64,000 bases of DNA from assembly GCA_964502145.1 (NCBI GenBank), contig CAZCVI010000020.1:1-64000 (forward strand), written 5' to 3'. The position numbers were made by a program, and so were the translations under genes. The DNA is from CAZCVI01 sp964502145 (GTDB taxonomy: Bacteria; Acidobacteriota; Aminicenantia; UBA2199). The notes under the pieces are model-generated. The model was not told where the DNA came from and did no database searches. It saw nothing but the letters and a program-made list of their open reading frames with translations. Shown here one piece after another: positions 35,434 to 43,972 of the stretch (its first letter is position 1; each line of letters starts with the position of its first letter).

Positions 35434-35515
35434 GATTACCTCTTCAAAGATCACGTTTATATTATCTTCTCTTTATATCACTAATGATTCCCAAATGCAA
35501 CTGTTAATAATAACT

Positions 35516-35690
35516 TGGATTCACCGCCAACTTTCCGGAAAGACTGGACTATCTGGACATACTGGACATTCTGGACTAACTGGACTTCACAAAACCTTTG
35601 ATTTTTCAAGATTGTCCAGTAAGTCCAGAATGTCCAGTTGGTCCAGTTGGTCCGGTCATTCTTTCAATCTGATGGTGAATTCAGGATTCA
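35516..35690. repeat. Nonamer-arm palindromic element, copy C (TGGAC type)
   Basis: Left end TGGATTCACCGCCAA (35516-35530). Left arm of five 9-mers, TGGACTATC, TGGACATAC, TGGACATTC, TGGACTAAC, TGGACTTCA (35545-35589). AT-rich loop. Right arm GTCCAGTAA, GTCCAGAAT, GTCCAGTTG, GTCCAGTTG, GTCCGGTCA (35614-35658). Right end TGGTGAATTCAGGATTCA (35673-35690). It fills the 319-bp gap between two divergent genes and ends 11 bp before the GH13 promoter. Confidence 0.9.
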
Positions 35691-35700
35691 TGAAAAAAAA

Positions 35701-35729
35701 TTGAAAAAAGATTTTATTTATTGTATACT
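35701..35729 (+). promoter_or_regulatory. Promoter of the GH13 operon
   Basis: TTGAAA (35701-35706), 17 bp, TATACT (35724-35729), 23 bp before the start codon. It begins directly after palindromic element C. Confidence 0.75.
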
Positions 35730-35752
35730 GGCAGACATAGTGGAGGTAAATC

Positions 35753-37342
35753 ATGAAACAATTTATTTTTGCATTATGTATACTGGTGGTGATTCTTTCT
35801 GGGGCACTTTATCCTGTTGAAACGGTTCAAAAGAATGGCCCTTCCTGGTATCAAGATGCGGTAGTGTACGAAGCATTTGCACGGAGTTTTTATGATACCG
35901 ATCAAGATGGTATCGGAGATATTAAAGGATTGATTGCCAAACTGGATTATCTCAATGATGGCAATCCTAATACCACTAACGACCTGGGAGTGAATGCCAT
36001 ATGGTTGATGCCTATCTTCTCCGCTCCCAGTTACCACGGTTACGATGTCACGGATTATTATCAAATCAATAAAGAATATGGGACAATGGCTGATTTCGAT
36101 CTACTGCTCCAAGAAGCCCATAAGCGAGGCATAAAAATCATCTTGGACCTTGTGCTGAACCACACGTCAAACAAACATCCCTTTTTCCTGGAGTCGGCCA
36201 AAGGTCCGGATAACCCAAAACGGGACTGGTACATCTGGAAAAAAGAGAAACCCCAGGGCTGGGGTCAACCCTGGAGCGCGGAAAGTAATTCCGATAACGT
36301 GTGGCACCCCCTGGGCGGTTATTTTTATTATGGCGTGTTCTATTTTGGGATGCCTGACCTCAATTACAATAACCCCGAGGTCATCGCCGAAGTCAAAAAA
36401 ATTATCAAGTTCTGGTTGGCTAAGGGCGTGGATGGGTTCCGTTTGGATGCGATTCGTTATCTGGTGGAAGATGGCCCCAAATTGGGTCAACAGGAAACCG
36501 ATGCCACCCGCAACGTAATGGCTGAATTCTACAATGAAGCGAAAAAAATTAACCCGGATTGCCTGTTGATCGGTGAAATCTGGGCCAACATGGATACCGT
36601 AGCTTCTTATTTTAAAAGTCTCGTTCGTCCCGCGCAGGTGGATACCGCGTTTAATTTCGATCTGGCTGCTGCTATTATTGACGGCTTGAAAAATAATGTG
36701 TTTAAAGGCATTGATGTCACTTTGGATGTTTCTCAAAGCGTGTATCCCAAGGATGCGATGGATTCTATTTTCTTAACCAATCACGACATGGATCGTATTG
36801 CCACCATCATCAATGGTGATATGGGCAAATTAAAATTGGCCGCATCAATGTTGTTGACATTACCGGGCACACCTTATATTTATTATGGCGAGGAGATTGC
36901 CATGCGGGGCAGTAAACCGGACGAAATGATCCGCCGCCCTATGCGCTGGGACGAAAGCCCTCTGGCAGGTTTCACCATAGGACCCAAACCATGGATTAAA
37001 CCCGACCCTACAGCGGGCCTGGATGTTGCAACCATGCAAAATGATAAAAATTCGCTTTTGCAGCTCTATATAAAAATGATCCGCTTGCGTACCAACAATA
37101 TCGCGTTACGTCGCGGTTCTTATTTGGCTGTAAAAGTGACAAACCCCCAGGTTTATGCCTTTTTAAGAAGTCACCCGGACCAAACTTTGCTGGTGGTGCA
37201 TAATTTCTCCGCTGGTAAAATCACAGGCTTGGCTCTACCGGGAACACTGGGCACCCTGACTGAATTATCCGCCAAGGAACCAGTAACCTCGATAGACTTG
37301 GAACCTTACGAATCAAAGCTATTCCAGGTAAAAAGCGAGTAA
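35753..37342 (+). CDS. Exported GH13 alpha-amylase-family enzyme
   Basis: 529-residue alpha-glucan hydrolase with signal peptide (MKQFIFALCILVVILSGALYP). Conserved regions of the TIM barrel: LDLVLNHTS (region I), GFRLDAIR with nucleophile Asp232, LIGEIW with acid/base Glu275, and FLTNHDMDR with Asp345. The FYDTDQDGIGDIKGLIAKLDYLNDGN segment carries the Asp-rich loop usual in GH13 oligo-1,6-glucosidase/neopullulanase relatives and in exported amylases such as subfamily 36. The C-terminal beta domain ends SIDLEPYESKLFQVK. A good GGAGG site precedes the ATG. First gene of a three-gene run with a P-loop-like protein and a second GH13; products would feed the MalEFGK importer. Confidence 0.93.
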   Translation: MKQFIFALCILVVILSGALYPVETVQKNGPSWYQDAVVYEAFARSFYDTDQDGIGDIKGLIAKLDYLNDGNPNTTNDLGVNAIWLMPIFSAPSYHGYDVTDYYQINKEYGTMADFDLLLQEAHKRGIKIILDLVLNHTSNKHPFFLESAKGPDNPKRDWYIWKKEKPQGWGQPWSAESNSDNVWHPLGGYFYYGVFYFGMPDLNYNNPEVIAEVKKIIKFWLAKGVDGFRLDAIRYLVEDGPKLGQQETDATRNVMAEFYNEAKKINPDCLLIGEIWANMDTVASYFKSLVRPAQVDTAFNFDLAAAIIDGLKNNVFKGIDVTLDVSQSVYPKDAMDSIFLTNHDMDRIATIINGDMGKLKLAASMLLTLPGTPYIYYGEEIAMRGSKPDEMIRRPMRWDESPLAGFTIGPKPWIKPDPTAGLDVATMQNDKNSLLQLYIKMIRLRTNNIALRRGSYLAVKVTNPQVYAFLRSHPDQTLLVVHNFSAGKITGLALPGTLGTLTELSAKEPVTSIDLEPYESKLFQVKSE

Positions 37343-37346
37343 TGCG

Positions 37347-38003
37347 ATGGGTGACAAATTATGCCCTAAGATTATACTGGAAGGCACACGGTTAACCTTT
37401 AAAACGGAAATTGCCTTTGCCTTGAACGAGCACCCCGAAGTCGTGGGTCCGCGTAAATACCGCTATCATTCACCATTGATCTCCGGTGAATGGTGTGCGT
37501 TTACCCCTTTTCCCTGGGGTAGGGGCTTGATTAATTTTGAGCCTGCCCACGAGGAAAAGCGGGCCATGGAAACCTATAAAACCTGGGCCCATCTGTTTGA
37601 ACTGTTGTATTATTATTCTTGGATTATTGATCGTTTTCATCTTTCCACCCGGTTGTATCAATTGTTATACCATCAGAAAGATTATGATTTTCGCTGGTTG
37701 GAAGAGAAATTGGTGGCCTGTGGTTTCCATCTTGTGTTTATGACCCGTTCCGCCGAATCGTTTGCCGCTGCCAGAGAGAAGAGGTTGGAAATATCCGGGA
37801 ATCCACAACAGTACGATCATCTGCACCTGTTCCAGCAGGAACAAGAACTACTCGAAAAGCTGGTCGCCGATTCTATCTTACCCGTAATAAGGGTAGATAT
37901 TTCCGATAATAATGTGAATGCCGCCGTGGAGAAAATTGTAACCTGGTTAAAAGAGAGTGGCGGGCTTTATGTGGCCGAGCAAGAGGCCGGGATGTTTCAA
38001 TGA
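37347..38003 (+). CDS. Nucleotide kinase-like P-loop protein with altered Walker A
   Basis: 218-residue cytoplasmic protein with no signal peptide, between two exported amylases: 4 bp after the first and overlapping the second by 4 bp (ATGA). The start KIILEGTRLTFKTEIAFAL has the place and shape of a P-loop, but the usual GxxxxGKT reads GTRLTFKT, with Phe instead of the second Gly. Further on, YYSWIIDRFHLST resembles the Asp-Arg-x-His/Tyr-x-Ser motif of thymidylate and deoxynucleoside kinases. It may be a degenerate kinase-fold protein or bind another ligand. The fit to dNK-type kinases is my reading, not established. The sugar-locus context gives no obvious role. Confidence 0.55.
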   Translation: MGDKLCPKIILEGTRLTFKTEIAFALNEHPEVVGPRKYRYHSPLISGEWCAFTPFPWGRGLINFEPAHEEKRAMETYKTWAHLFELLYYYSWIIDRFHLSTRLYQLLYHQKDYDFRWLEEKLVACGFHLVFMTRSAESFAAAREKRLEISGNPQQYDHLHLFQQEQELLEKLVADSILPVIRVDISDNNVNAAVEKIVTWLKESGGLYVAEQEAGMFQ

Positions 38004-39652
38004 AAAAAAAGTGGGTTTTTGTTTTCTTACTCCTCTTGACTATTTGGGGTTGGCATTGCAGTAGCGGCGACACCGGGACCACACCCGAACCGGTGCCGAC
38101 GCCACCGCAACAACTGGGCACCTTGTTCTGGTGGAATGACACCGTGTTCTACGAGATTTTCGTGCGTAGTTTTTACGATAGCAATGGCGATGGGATCGGT
38201 GATTTAAATGGCGTGATTGCCAAACTGGATTATCTCAATGATGGGAACCCGAACACTTACCACGATCTGGGTATCACGGGTATCTGGTTGATGCCCGTGA
38301 ATCCCTCGCCCAGTTATCATGGGTATGATGTGGAGGATTACCGGGATATCGAACCGGATTACGGCACTACCGCCGATTTTATCAACTTGGTAGAGGAAGC
38401 GCATAAACGGGGTATCGTGGTGATCGTCGATCTGGTGATTAATCACACCTCCAGTTTACATCCCTGGTTCTTTGATGCCGCGACGGGTGTGGGGGCCACC
38501 AAACGGAATTGGTACTGCTGGTCGCCCACTAAACCGGATAAAAGGGGCCCCTGGGGGCAGGAAGTCTGGCATGCCCATGCCAATGGCAGTTATTATTACG
38601 GCGTGTTTTCCAGTCTGATGCCGGATTTGAATTACAATGAACCCGCCGTGCGCACTGAAATTAAAGATATCGCCCGCTATTGGTTGACTACTATGAAGGT
38701 GGATGGGTTCCGGTGTGATGCGGCTAAATATATTGTCGAGGAAAATAATGTCTTGGAAGATACTAATGCCACGTTGTTATGGTGGCAGGAGTTTTACAAT
38801 TTTTACAAAAGTGTGAATAGGCGGGTGCTGGCAGTTGGTGAAGCGTGGGATGAAACCGCCGTGGTGAAATCGTATGTGGGCGGGAAATTTGATTTTTGTT
38901 TTGAATTTGATTTGGCTGTAGCCCTTTTGAATGCCGTGCAGAATGGTTCTCCTTCGGTGATTACTACCAAGATGGAGCAATTGTTGGCCAGTTATCCTTA
39001 TCATCAGTATGGCACGTTTCTCAGCAATCATGATATGGATCGTGTTTTTTCCCGGCTCAGTAGTGACTCCGCGCAGGCCAAGTTGGCCGCTGCTGTTTAT
39101 CTTACTTTGCCCGGTGTGCCCTTTATTTATTATGGCGAAGAGGTCGGCATGTTGGGAATTAGTCCCGATGAAGATCGCCGTCGACCCATGCAGTGGAGTA
39201 GTGGCTTAAATGCTGGTTTCACTACCGGGATTCCTTGGCGCCCGTTGAATAGTAATAGCAGTGTATACAATGTCGAAACAGAACAAACCACCAGTGATTC
39301 TATATGGCAGTGGTATCGAACCTTAATTGAGTTGCGGAATCGGTTTGTCGCCTTGCGGCAGGGAACCTATCAGCCGTTGTTAGCCAGTACCAATGTTATC
39401 TTGGCTTATTTGCGACAATTTGGGAATGAGGCGGTAGTGGTGGTGGCCAATTTTTCTGCTGCGGAACGAACGAATATCTCCTTAAGTGCTGTGGTTTCCA
39501 ATGTGTTACCCGGAACGTATCAAGTAACGGATTTAGTCGCCAATGCTGCTGCTGGCACGTTAACTGTGGGAGCAAACGGGAAAATAGAAAACTGGACGGC
39601 GGTATCGCAATTAGCCGGGAGAGCTACCACGATATTAAAACTTGAGAAGTGA
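38000..39652 (+). CDS. Second exported GH13 alpha-amylase-family enzyme, likely lipoprotein
   Basis: 550 residues, clearly paralogous to the GH13 at 35753. Signal peptide MKKKWVFVFLLLLTIWGWHC with a Cys at residue 20 followed by SSGDTG and a Pro/Thr linker, as in lipoproteins; the lipobox GWHC is atypical because His precedes Cys. Catalytic residues: Asp240 (GFRCDAAKY), Glu281 (AVGEAWD), Asp345 (FLSNHDMDR). HTSSLHPWFF and PFIYYGEEVGML are conserved regions. The C-terminal beta domain ends ATTILKLEK. Probably surface or periplasm anchored, working with its paralogue on alpha-glucans. The ATG overlaps the preceding stop (ATGA). Confidence 0.93.
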   Translation: MKKKWVFVFLLLLTIWGWHCSSGDTGTTPEPVPTPPQQLGTLFWWNDTVFYEIFVRSFYDSNGDGIGDLNGVIAKLDYLNDGNPNTYHDLGITGIWLMPVNPSPSYHGYDVEDYRDIEPDYGTTADFINLVEEAHKRGIVVIVDLVINHTSSLHPWFFDAATGVGATKRNWYCWSPTKPDKRGPWGQEVWHAHANGSYYYGVFSSLMPDLNYNEPAVRTEIKDIARYWLTTMKVDGFRCDAAKYIVEENNVLEDTNATLLWWQEFYNFYKSVNRRVLAVGEAWDETAVVKSYVGGKFDFCFEFDLAVALLNAVQNGSPSVITTKMEQLLASYPYHQYGTFLSNHDMDRVFSRLSSDSAQAKLAAAVYLTLPGVPFIYYGEEVGMLGISPDEDRRRPMQWSSGLNAGFTTGIPWRPLNSNSSVYNVETEQTTSDSIWQWYRTLIELRNRFVALRQGTYQPLLASTNVILAYLRQFGNEAVVVVANFSAAERTNISLSAVVSNVLPGTYQVTDLVANAAAGTLTVGANGKIENWTAVSQLAGRATTILKLEK

Positions 39653-39747
39653 ACGGCGTCCCCAAGCGCCTATGGCTTTTCCATGGGGATTGTGGTAAAA
39701 TAACCCAGGCTGGCAATAGGATAAAACGGTGGTTTTAGGAGTGATCA

Positions 39748-40998
39748 ATGATAGGCATTAAGCGAATCAGGATTGAGAATTTTAAAAGTTTCGAAAAGTT
39801 GGATGTGGTGCTTGGGGAATTTAATATCTTGGTGGGGCCCAATGCGTCGGGGAAATCAAATTTTATTCATATATTCGAGTTTTTAAGAGATGCGGTTAAT
39901 TTTGGGTTGGAGAATGCCATGTCCATGCAAGGGGGGGGCGATTATTTTAGGAATATTGGTTTGGGGAGTAATGCCAAGTTTTTAATCGAGGTGACTTACG
40001 GAATCAGCGATAATACGATTGAAAAAACACTGTTTGGGGTAAATCCAACAGAAATAATATACATGTTATCCATCGAGTTTTTGAAAAAGGAACCATGGTA
40101 TGAAATCCATGAAGAAGAGGTGCGGGTAGCATTCACAATTGGGAAAGAGCAGACGGATGACACCAGCAAACCTATTGGAAATTATCGGATTATTCGAGAA
40201 AAAGACAATGTCCAAGGCGAACTGAATATTCCTAAGGATTCAGGTATTAATGAAGACATAGTATTTCCATTAGCCAAACTTTTAGCAGCCAAAAAGGGAA
40301 CGGGGGAATTACTTTCCAAGAAGGAGTTGTTGTTGGCTAGTCCCTTATTGCGTGTCCCTTTTAATGTGGCAGAGATATTTAAAGGCATGTCCGTGTATAA
40401 TTTTGATCCCCGATTGCCTAAGAATGCAATCCCTATCACAGGTAAAACAGGATTGGAAGAGGATGGCAGCAACCTGGCTATTGTATTAAATCATATTTTT
40501 GCCGATCAAACCAAGAAAGCACAGTTTTCTGAAATCTTAAAAGATGTCTTGTCGTTTGTGGAGAGTTTGGCAGTAGAAAAACAAACGGATGGTTCCCTAT
40601 TATTCAAATTACAGGAGGCGTATTCGGGCAAGACATTTTTACCTGCCTCATTGCTCTCCGATGGTACCATCAATATCACCGCCTTGATCTTAGCGCTTTT
40701 TTACAACGACAATCCCATTGTCCTCTTCGAAGAACCGGAACGAAACATTCATCCCCATCTGATATCCAAAATCACAGCCATGATGAAAGAAAGATCTAAA
40801 CAACGGCAGATTATAGTCACCACCCACAATCTGGAAATATTAAGACAGGCGGAGCCGGAGGATATCTTATTTATTGCGCGGGACAGCCATGGGTTTTCCC
40901 AGATTACCCGGCCATGTGAAGATGAGCAGGTCAAGATTTTCTTGGCCAATGAAATGGGTATGGATGAACTGTATGTGCAGAATTTATTAAGGGTGTGA
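39748..40998 (+). CDS. AAA ATPase of OLD/RloA-like (AAA_21) type
   Basis: 416-residue ABC/SMC-like ATPase. IKRIRIENFKSFEKLDVVLG precedes Walker A GPNASGKSN (residues 30-38). A long helical/strand insert (about 60-300) with no recognisable domain follows. Then come the signature-like segment LPASLLSDGTINITALILAL, Walker B NPIVLFEEPERNIHPHL and the switch His in IIVTTHNLEIL. Such ATPases drive anti-phage systems with a partner nuclease (OLD, PARIS AriA, Septu PtuA, retron effectors). It overlaps the next gene, whose protein is TOPRIM-like, so the two are one unit. No nuclease domain is fused to it. Confidence 0.85.
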   Translation: MIGIKRIRIENFKSFEKLDVVLGEFNILVGPNASGKSNFIHIFEFLRDAVNFGLENAMSMQGGGDYFRNIGLGSNAKFLIEVTYGISDNTIEKTLFGVNPTEIIYMLSIEFLKKEPWYEIHEEEVRVAFTIGKEQTDDTSKPIGNYRIIREKDNVQGELNIPKDSGINEDIVFPLAKLLAAKKGTGELLSKKELLLASPLLRVPFNVAEIFKGMSVYNFDPRLPKNAIPITGKTGLEEDGSNLAIVLNHIFADQTKKAQFSEILKDVLSFVESLAVEKQTDGSLLFKLQEAYSGKTFLPASLLSDGTINITALILALFYNDNPIVLFEEPERNIHPHLISKITAMMKERSKQRQIIVTTHNLEILRQAEPEDILFIARDSHGFSQITRPCEDEQVKIFLANEMGMDELYVQNLLRV

Positions 40999-41000
40999 CG

Positions 41001-41540
41001 ATGGCATTCAAACAGTTATTCATTCTGATTGAAGGTGATGATGACGAACGGTTTTTCCGGCACATTATCACGCCGATACTCCAAGAAAGGTATACATACG
41101 TGCAGTTTTACCAGTATGCACAGCGTTCAGCCAGTGTTATTGGCAGTTTTATCAGAAGTATCCAGGCGATGAAAGCGGATTATATCATTGCCGGAGATAT
41201 AGACGAAATCCCCTGCATCACCCAAAAAAAAGAGACGCTTAAAAACGAAAAATTAAAAAAGGCAGATATCCAAAACAATCACATCGCGATTATCATAAAA
41301 GAGATTGAGAGCTGGTATATGGCCGGGCTGGATGAGAAGGCTCTGCATAAATTGGGAATTTCTTACAAAAAAGACGATACCAATAACTTAACCAAAGAGG
41401 TATTCGATAGTTTTGTTCATGGGAAATACAAATCCAGAATCAATCTGATGCAGGAAATCTTACGGTTATTCCAGATTGATACGGCTCAAAAAAGGAACCG
41501 TTCTTTTGAATATTTCACCCTGAAGTATTCGATGAACTAA
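41001..41540 (+). CDS. TOPRIM-like partner of the AAA ATPase
   Basis: 179 residues from the ATG at 41001, seven bases after AAGGG; a GTG at 40995 overlapping the ATPase stop is an alternative. The N-terminus QLFILIEGDDDERFFRHII fits a TOPRIM-type motif (Glu followed by Asp/Asp/Glu), and about 50 residues later ADYIIAGDIDEIPC gives the second acidic cluster. IIIKEIESWYMAGLD resembles the I-E-x-W segment of DUF4276/DUF4435-type proteins. By analogy with AAA-TOPRIM pairs such as AriA-AriB, it could be the nuclease or effector. It is shorter than AriB. Defence function is an inference from architecture. Confidence 0.6.
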   Translation: MAFKQLFILIEGDDDERFFRHIITPILQERYTYVQFYQYAQRSASVIGSFIRSIQAMKADYIIAGDIDEIPCITQKKETLKNEKLKKADIQNNHIAIIIKEIESWYMAGLDEKALHKLGISYKKDDTNNLTKEVFDSFVHGKYKSRINLMQEILRLFQIDTAQKRNRSFEYFTLKYSMN

Positions 41541-41645
41541 AACGGATAGAAGACAAGCAAATCCTCGAATTCTTTCGAGAAACTTTCTAAAAAACCGTGT
41601 CAGCATTACATTCACTATGAACAAGAGTTTCTTTCCGGTAATAAT

Positions 41646-41686
41646 CCCACGGTGCAAAGCATCGTTGGTGGGGCTTTCTTTTTTTT
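41646..41686 (+). terminator. Probable terminator after the AAA-TOPRIM pair
   Basis: CCCAC...GTGGG with an inner TGC-AAA-GCA hairpin, then GGCTTTC and eight T. The word TTGGTGGGGCTTTTTTTT reappears on the minus strand near 52513-52532, so it may be a dispersed terminator type. Confidence 0.5.
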
Positions 41687-41687
41687 A

Positions 41688-41714
41688 ATCCGTGTAATCA
41701 TTTTAATCTGTGTA
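41688..41714 (+). repeat. Short 9-mer array (ATCnGTGTA type)
   Basis: ATCCGTGTA, ATCATTTTA, ATCTGTGTA: three 9-bp units following the terminator. The same period as the palindromic elements but a different sequence and no opposing arm. Confidence 0.5.
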
Positions 41715-41768
41715 ATTGGTAGACAAAAATAAAACTCCCCGGTTTTCCATTTTTTTTTACATTACCGG

Positions 41769-41797
41769 TTACATTTTTCTCTGGAAAATGGTATGAT
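41769..41797 (+). promoter_or_regulatory. Promoter of the NarL-type two-component pair
   Basis: TTACAT (41769-41774), 17 bp, TATGAT (41792-41797), 32 bp before the kinase ATG. Confidence 0.55.
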
Positions 41798-41829
41798 TAA
41801 GACATTCATTGATTAATAAAATGATGTGA

Positions 41830-42978
41830 ATGAAGATGATAGAAAATAATGACAAGACCAGGGAGCAATTGCTGGCAGAGTTAGCCGCTTTAAAGGAACA
41901 AAACGAGGCGTTACGTGCCTCTGAAGAAAAGTTTCGGCGCATAGAGGCAGAATTGTCTCTGCTCCATGACGCCGCCTTTGAAGGGATCATGATCCATGAT
42001 AAAGGCGTACTATTAACAGCCAATGATCAATACTTTAAAATGTTTGGCTACCAGCCCCATGAATTACTGGGCAAACAGGTGCTGCCATTAACCGTGCTGC
42101 CCGAGTCACTCGATTTTAAGACCCGTCGCACTACCCCCGAAGGTGTCACCACTTACGAGATTTTAGGACAACGCAAGAATGGAGAAACCTTTTTGACCGA
42201 GGTTAGGGGCAAATTGATGACCCATCAGGGGCGTACTGTTCGCGGTGTGGCGGTCATAGATATCACGGAACGTAAGAAAGTGGAAGCCGCACTCTTGGAA
42301 TCGGAAAATATGCTCCGCTTTCTCTCCAACCGCCTCTTCCTTGCCCAAGAAGAGGAACGGGGACGACTAGCCAAAGAATTGCACGATCAATTGGGACATG
42401 ATCTGGTGCTGTTAAAATCCCGGTTGCGTTCTTTGTGCCGCAAAGTAGGGGAGAACCACGCCGAGTTTAACGATGATTTCGGGCTGGTGGTTGGCGAGAT
42501 CGACCAGATCATTGAAAATGTCCGCCGTATCTCCCGCGATTTGAAACCCTCTGTACTCGAAGATCTGGGCCTCTTTGCTTCCATCCAATGGCTGGTAGAA
42601 AATTTTTCCAGGCAACATGGCTTGCGTATTTCCCTGGATATGGCCGATATTGATCATCTTTTTTCCAAGGAAGCGCAGATCAGTCTTTACCGCATTTTTC
42701 AGGAGATACTTACTAATATAGCCAAACACTCCGAGGCAGTCCAGGTGGTCGTGGTGATTAAAAAAGAGAAAGGGTATATTTTATTTAATGTGGAGGATGA
42801 CGGCAAGGGTTTCGAGTTAAAAAAAGTAATGGCCCGAAAATACCATGAGAAAGGTGTCGGGTTGACCGCCATGAAAGAGCGTATGCGTTCGCTGGGTGGT
42901 TCGTTAGAGGTGTGCAGTCAACCTTCAGGCGGCACTTCTATTCATTTTACTATTCCCATCGAGGAAAAAGAGGTGTAA
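41830..42978 (+). CDS. PAS-containing NarX/DegS-type histidine kinase
   Basis: 382-residue cytoplasmic kinase with no membrane segment. An N-terminal coiled coil (about 8-42), a PAS domain (about 45-165: GIMIHDKGVLLTANDQYFKMFGY ... VIDITERKKVE), then a HisKA_3 dimerisation helix with phospho-acceptor His185 in EERGRLAKELHDQLGHDLV, and a HATPase domain (EILTNIAKHSEA, VEDDGKGF, GVGLTAMKERMRSLGG). The following gene encodes a NarL-type regulator 2 bp downstream, so the pair is cognate. The signal is unknown; a soluble PAS suggests an internal redox or ligand cue. Confidence 0.93.
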   Translation: MKMIENNDKTREQLLAELAALKEQNEALRASEEKFRRIEAELSLLHDAAFEGIMIHDKGVLLTANDQYFKMFGYQPHELLGKQVLPLTVLPESLDFKTRRTTPEGVTTYEILGQRKNGETFLTEVRGKLMTHQGRTVRGVAVIDITERKKVEAALLESENMLRFLSNRLFLAQEEERGRLAKELHDQLGHDLVLLKSRLRSLCRKVGENHAEFNDDFGLVVGEIDQIIENVRRISRDLKPSVLEDLGLFASIQWLVENFSRQHGLRISLDMADIDHLFSKEAQISLYRIFQEILTNIAKHSEAVQVVVVIKKEKGYILFNVEDDGKGFELKKVMARKYHEKGVGLTAMKERMRSLGGSLEVCSQPSGGTSIHFTIPIEEKEV

Positions 42979-42980
42979 GC

Positions 42981-43640
42981 ATGGAACCATATCGAATTGT
43001 TTTGGCAGACGATCATGTGATCTTTAGAAGGGGTATCAAGGGATTGATCGCTGAAAGACCAGATCTTAAAGTGGTGGGCGAAGCCAATGACGGTTTGGAA
43101 TTGCTCAACATTTTGCAGCGAGGGTTAAAAACAGACATGGTCATCCTGGATATCTCCATGCCCAATCTCCGAGGCATTGAAGCCACCGCTGAAATTAAAG
43201 GTATATTGCCAAAAATCAAAGTGCTGATACTGACCATGCATAAAAGTAAGGAGCACCTCTATCATTCTATCTCTGCTGGCGCACAGGGGTACATGCTCAA
43301 GGAGGATTCCGAGCAAGAATTGTTCTCTGCCATCGACACCATTCGCAAAGGCGATATCTTTGTCTCCCGGCTACTGACCCGCGAATTAACCGAGGAACTC
43401 TCCCATATCCACCAGGGCGACTCGCAACTGGCCACGGAAACCCTTACACCACGCGAACGGGAAGTGGTGAAACTGGTGGCGGAAGGGAAATCCAACAAGG
43501 ACATCTCAGACCTCCTCTTTATCAGCACCCGTACCGTGGAAAATCACCGGGCCAACATCATGATGAAGTTAAAAATTAAAAAAACCGCGGATCTCATTCG
43601 TTATGCCATCGAAAAAGGATATGTAGCCATCAGCGGATAA
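42981..43640 (+). CDS. NarL/FixJ-family response regulator
   Basis: 219-residue DNA-binding regulator. Receiver domain with Asp11-Asp12, phospho-acceptor Asp57 (VILDISMPNLRG), Thr in LILTMHKSKEH and Lys in YMLKEDSEQE. LuxR-type HTH at about residues 150-215 (LTPREREVVKLVAEGKSNKD, RTVENHRANIMMKLKI). I start at 42981 because AGAGGTG precedes it; the longer frame overlaps the kinase. It pairs with the upstream kinase. Possible binding sites (TACCTAT inverted repeats) lie just downstream at 43693-43727. Confidence 0.95.
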   Translation: MEPYRIVLADDHVIFRRGIKGLIAERPDLKVVGEANDGLELLNILQRGLKTDMVILDISMPNLRGIEATAEIKGILPKIKVLILTMHKSKEHLYHSISAGAQGYMLKEDSEQELFSAIDTIRKGDIFVSRLLTRELTEELSHIHQGDSQLATETLTPREREVVKLVAEGKSNKDISDLLFISTRTVENHRANIMMKLKIKKTADLIRYAIEKGYVAISG

Positions 43641-43692
43641 CTTCATCCATACTGTATCCCCACTTCTTAGCAGGTTTTTTCTTTTTTTCTAG

Positions 43693-43727
43693 TAGGTATT
43701 TCTACCTATATGAAAATAGGTATTTCT
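43693..43727. promoter_or_regulatory. Inverted TACCTAT/ATAGGTA sites, NarL-heptamer-like
   Basis: TAGGTA-TTTC-TACCTA is followed by TACCTAT-ATGAAA-ATAGGTA, so three half-sites alternate in orientation, and TAGGTATTTCT occurs twice 24 bp apart. TACCTAT fits the NarL-type heptamer TACYYMT. It is next to a NarL-type regulator gene, but no gene start is nearby; the function is inferred. Confidence 0.4.
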
Positions 43728-43791
43728 GGTTATTGACAATCGTTTGGGAAAGGACGAAAATAACATTAATTTAAAGCAAAATGGTTTTTTT

Positions 43792-43894
43792 AAAAAAAAT
43801 GGAGCGACTAAACGGAGTTATTTAGTGGAGAGGGGGGGGAATGGAAAGATTGGCAATTTAAAAAATTTTCCCTCTCCCAACTCCGTGGTGCTCC
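43792..43894 (-). terminator. Long structured terminator downstream of the dGTPase gene
   Basis: Three nested perfect stem blocks: GGAGC/GCTCC (43801, 43890), ACGGAGTT/AACTCCGT (43812, 43879) and GGAGAGGG/CCCTCTCC (43827, 43870). On the minus strand the fold is followed by A and eight T (43799-43792), so it can terminate the dGTPase transcript. The hairpin is unusually long for a terminator, about 94 nt. Confidence 0.75.
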
Positions 43895-43972
43895 TCATGA
43901 TTATAATCTTCATTTTATAATTTTCATTTTATGATATTCCTGCTCATTCATCCTTATCTACCCAAATTAACC

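Larger units (their letters stand above)
43641..43972. other. Convergent intergenic region with inverted heptamers and long hairpin
   Basis: No gene seen. It carries the TAGGTA/TACCTA cluster (43693-43727) and the long hairpin at 43801-43894, annotated separately, plus a TTGACA at 43733 without a clear -10 partner. Confidence 0.7.

Noticed and set aside
39748..41540. Firm PARIS (AriA-AriB) assignment
   Set aside because: The partner is too short and the AriB-specific features cannot be shown from sequence alone.
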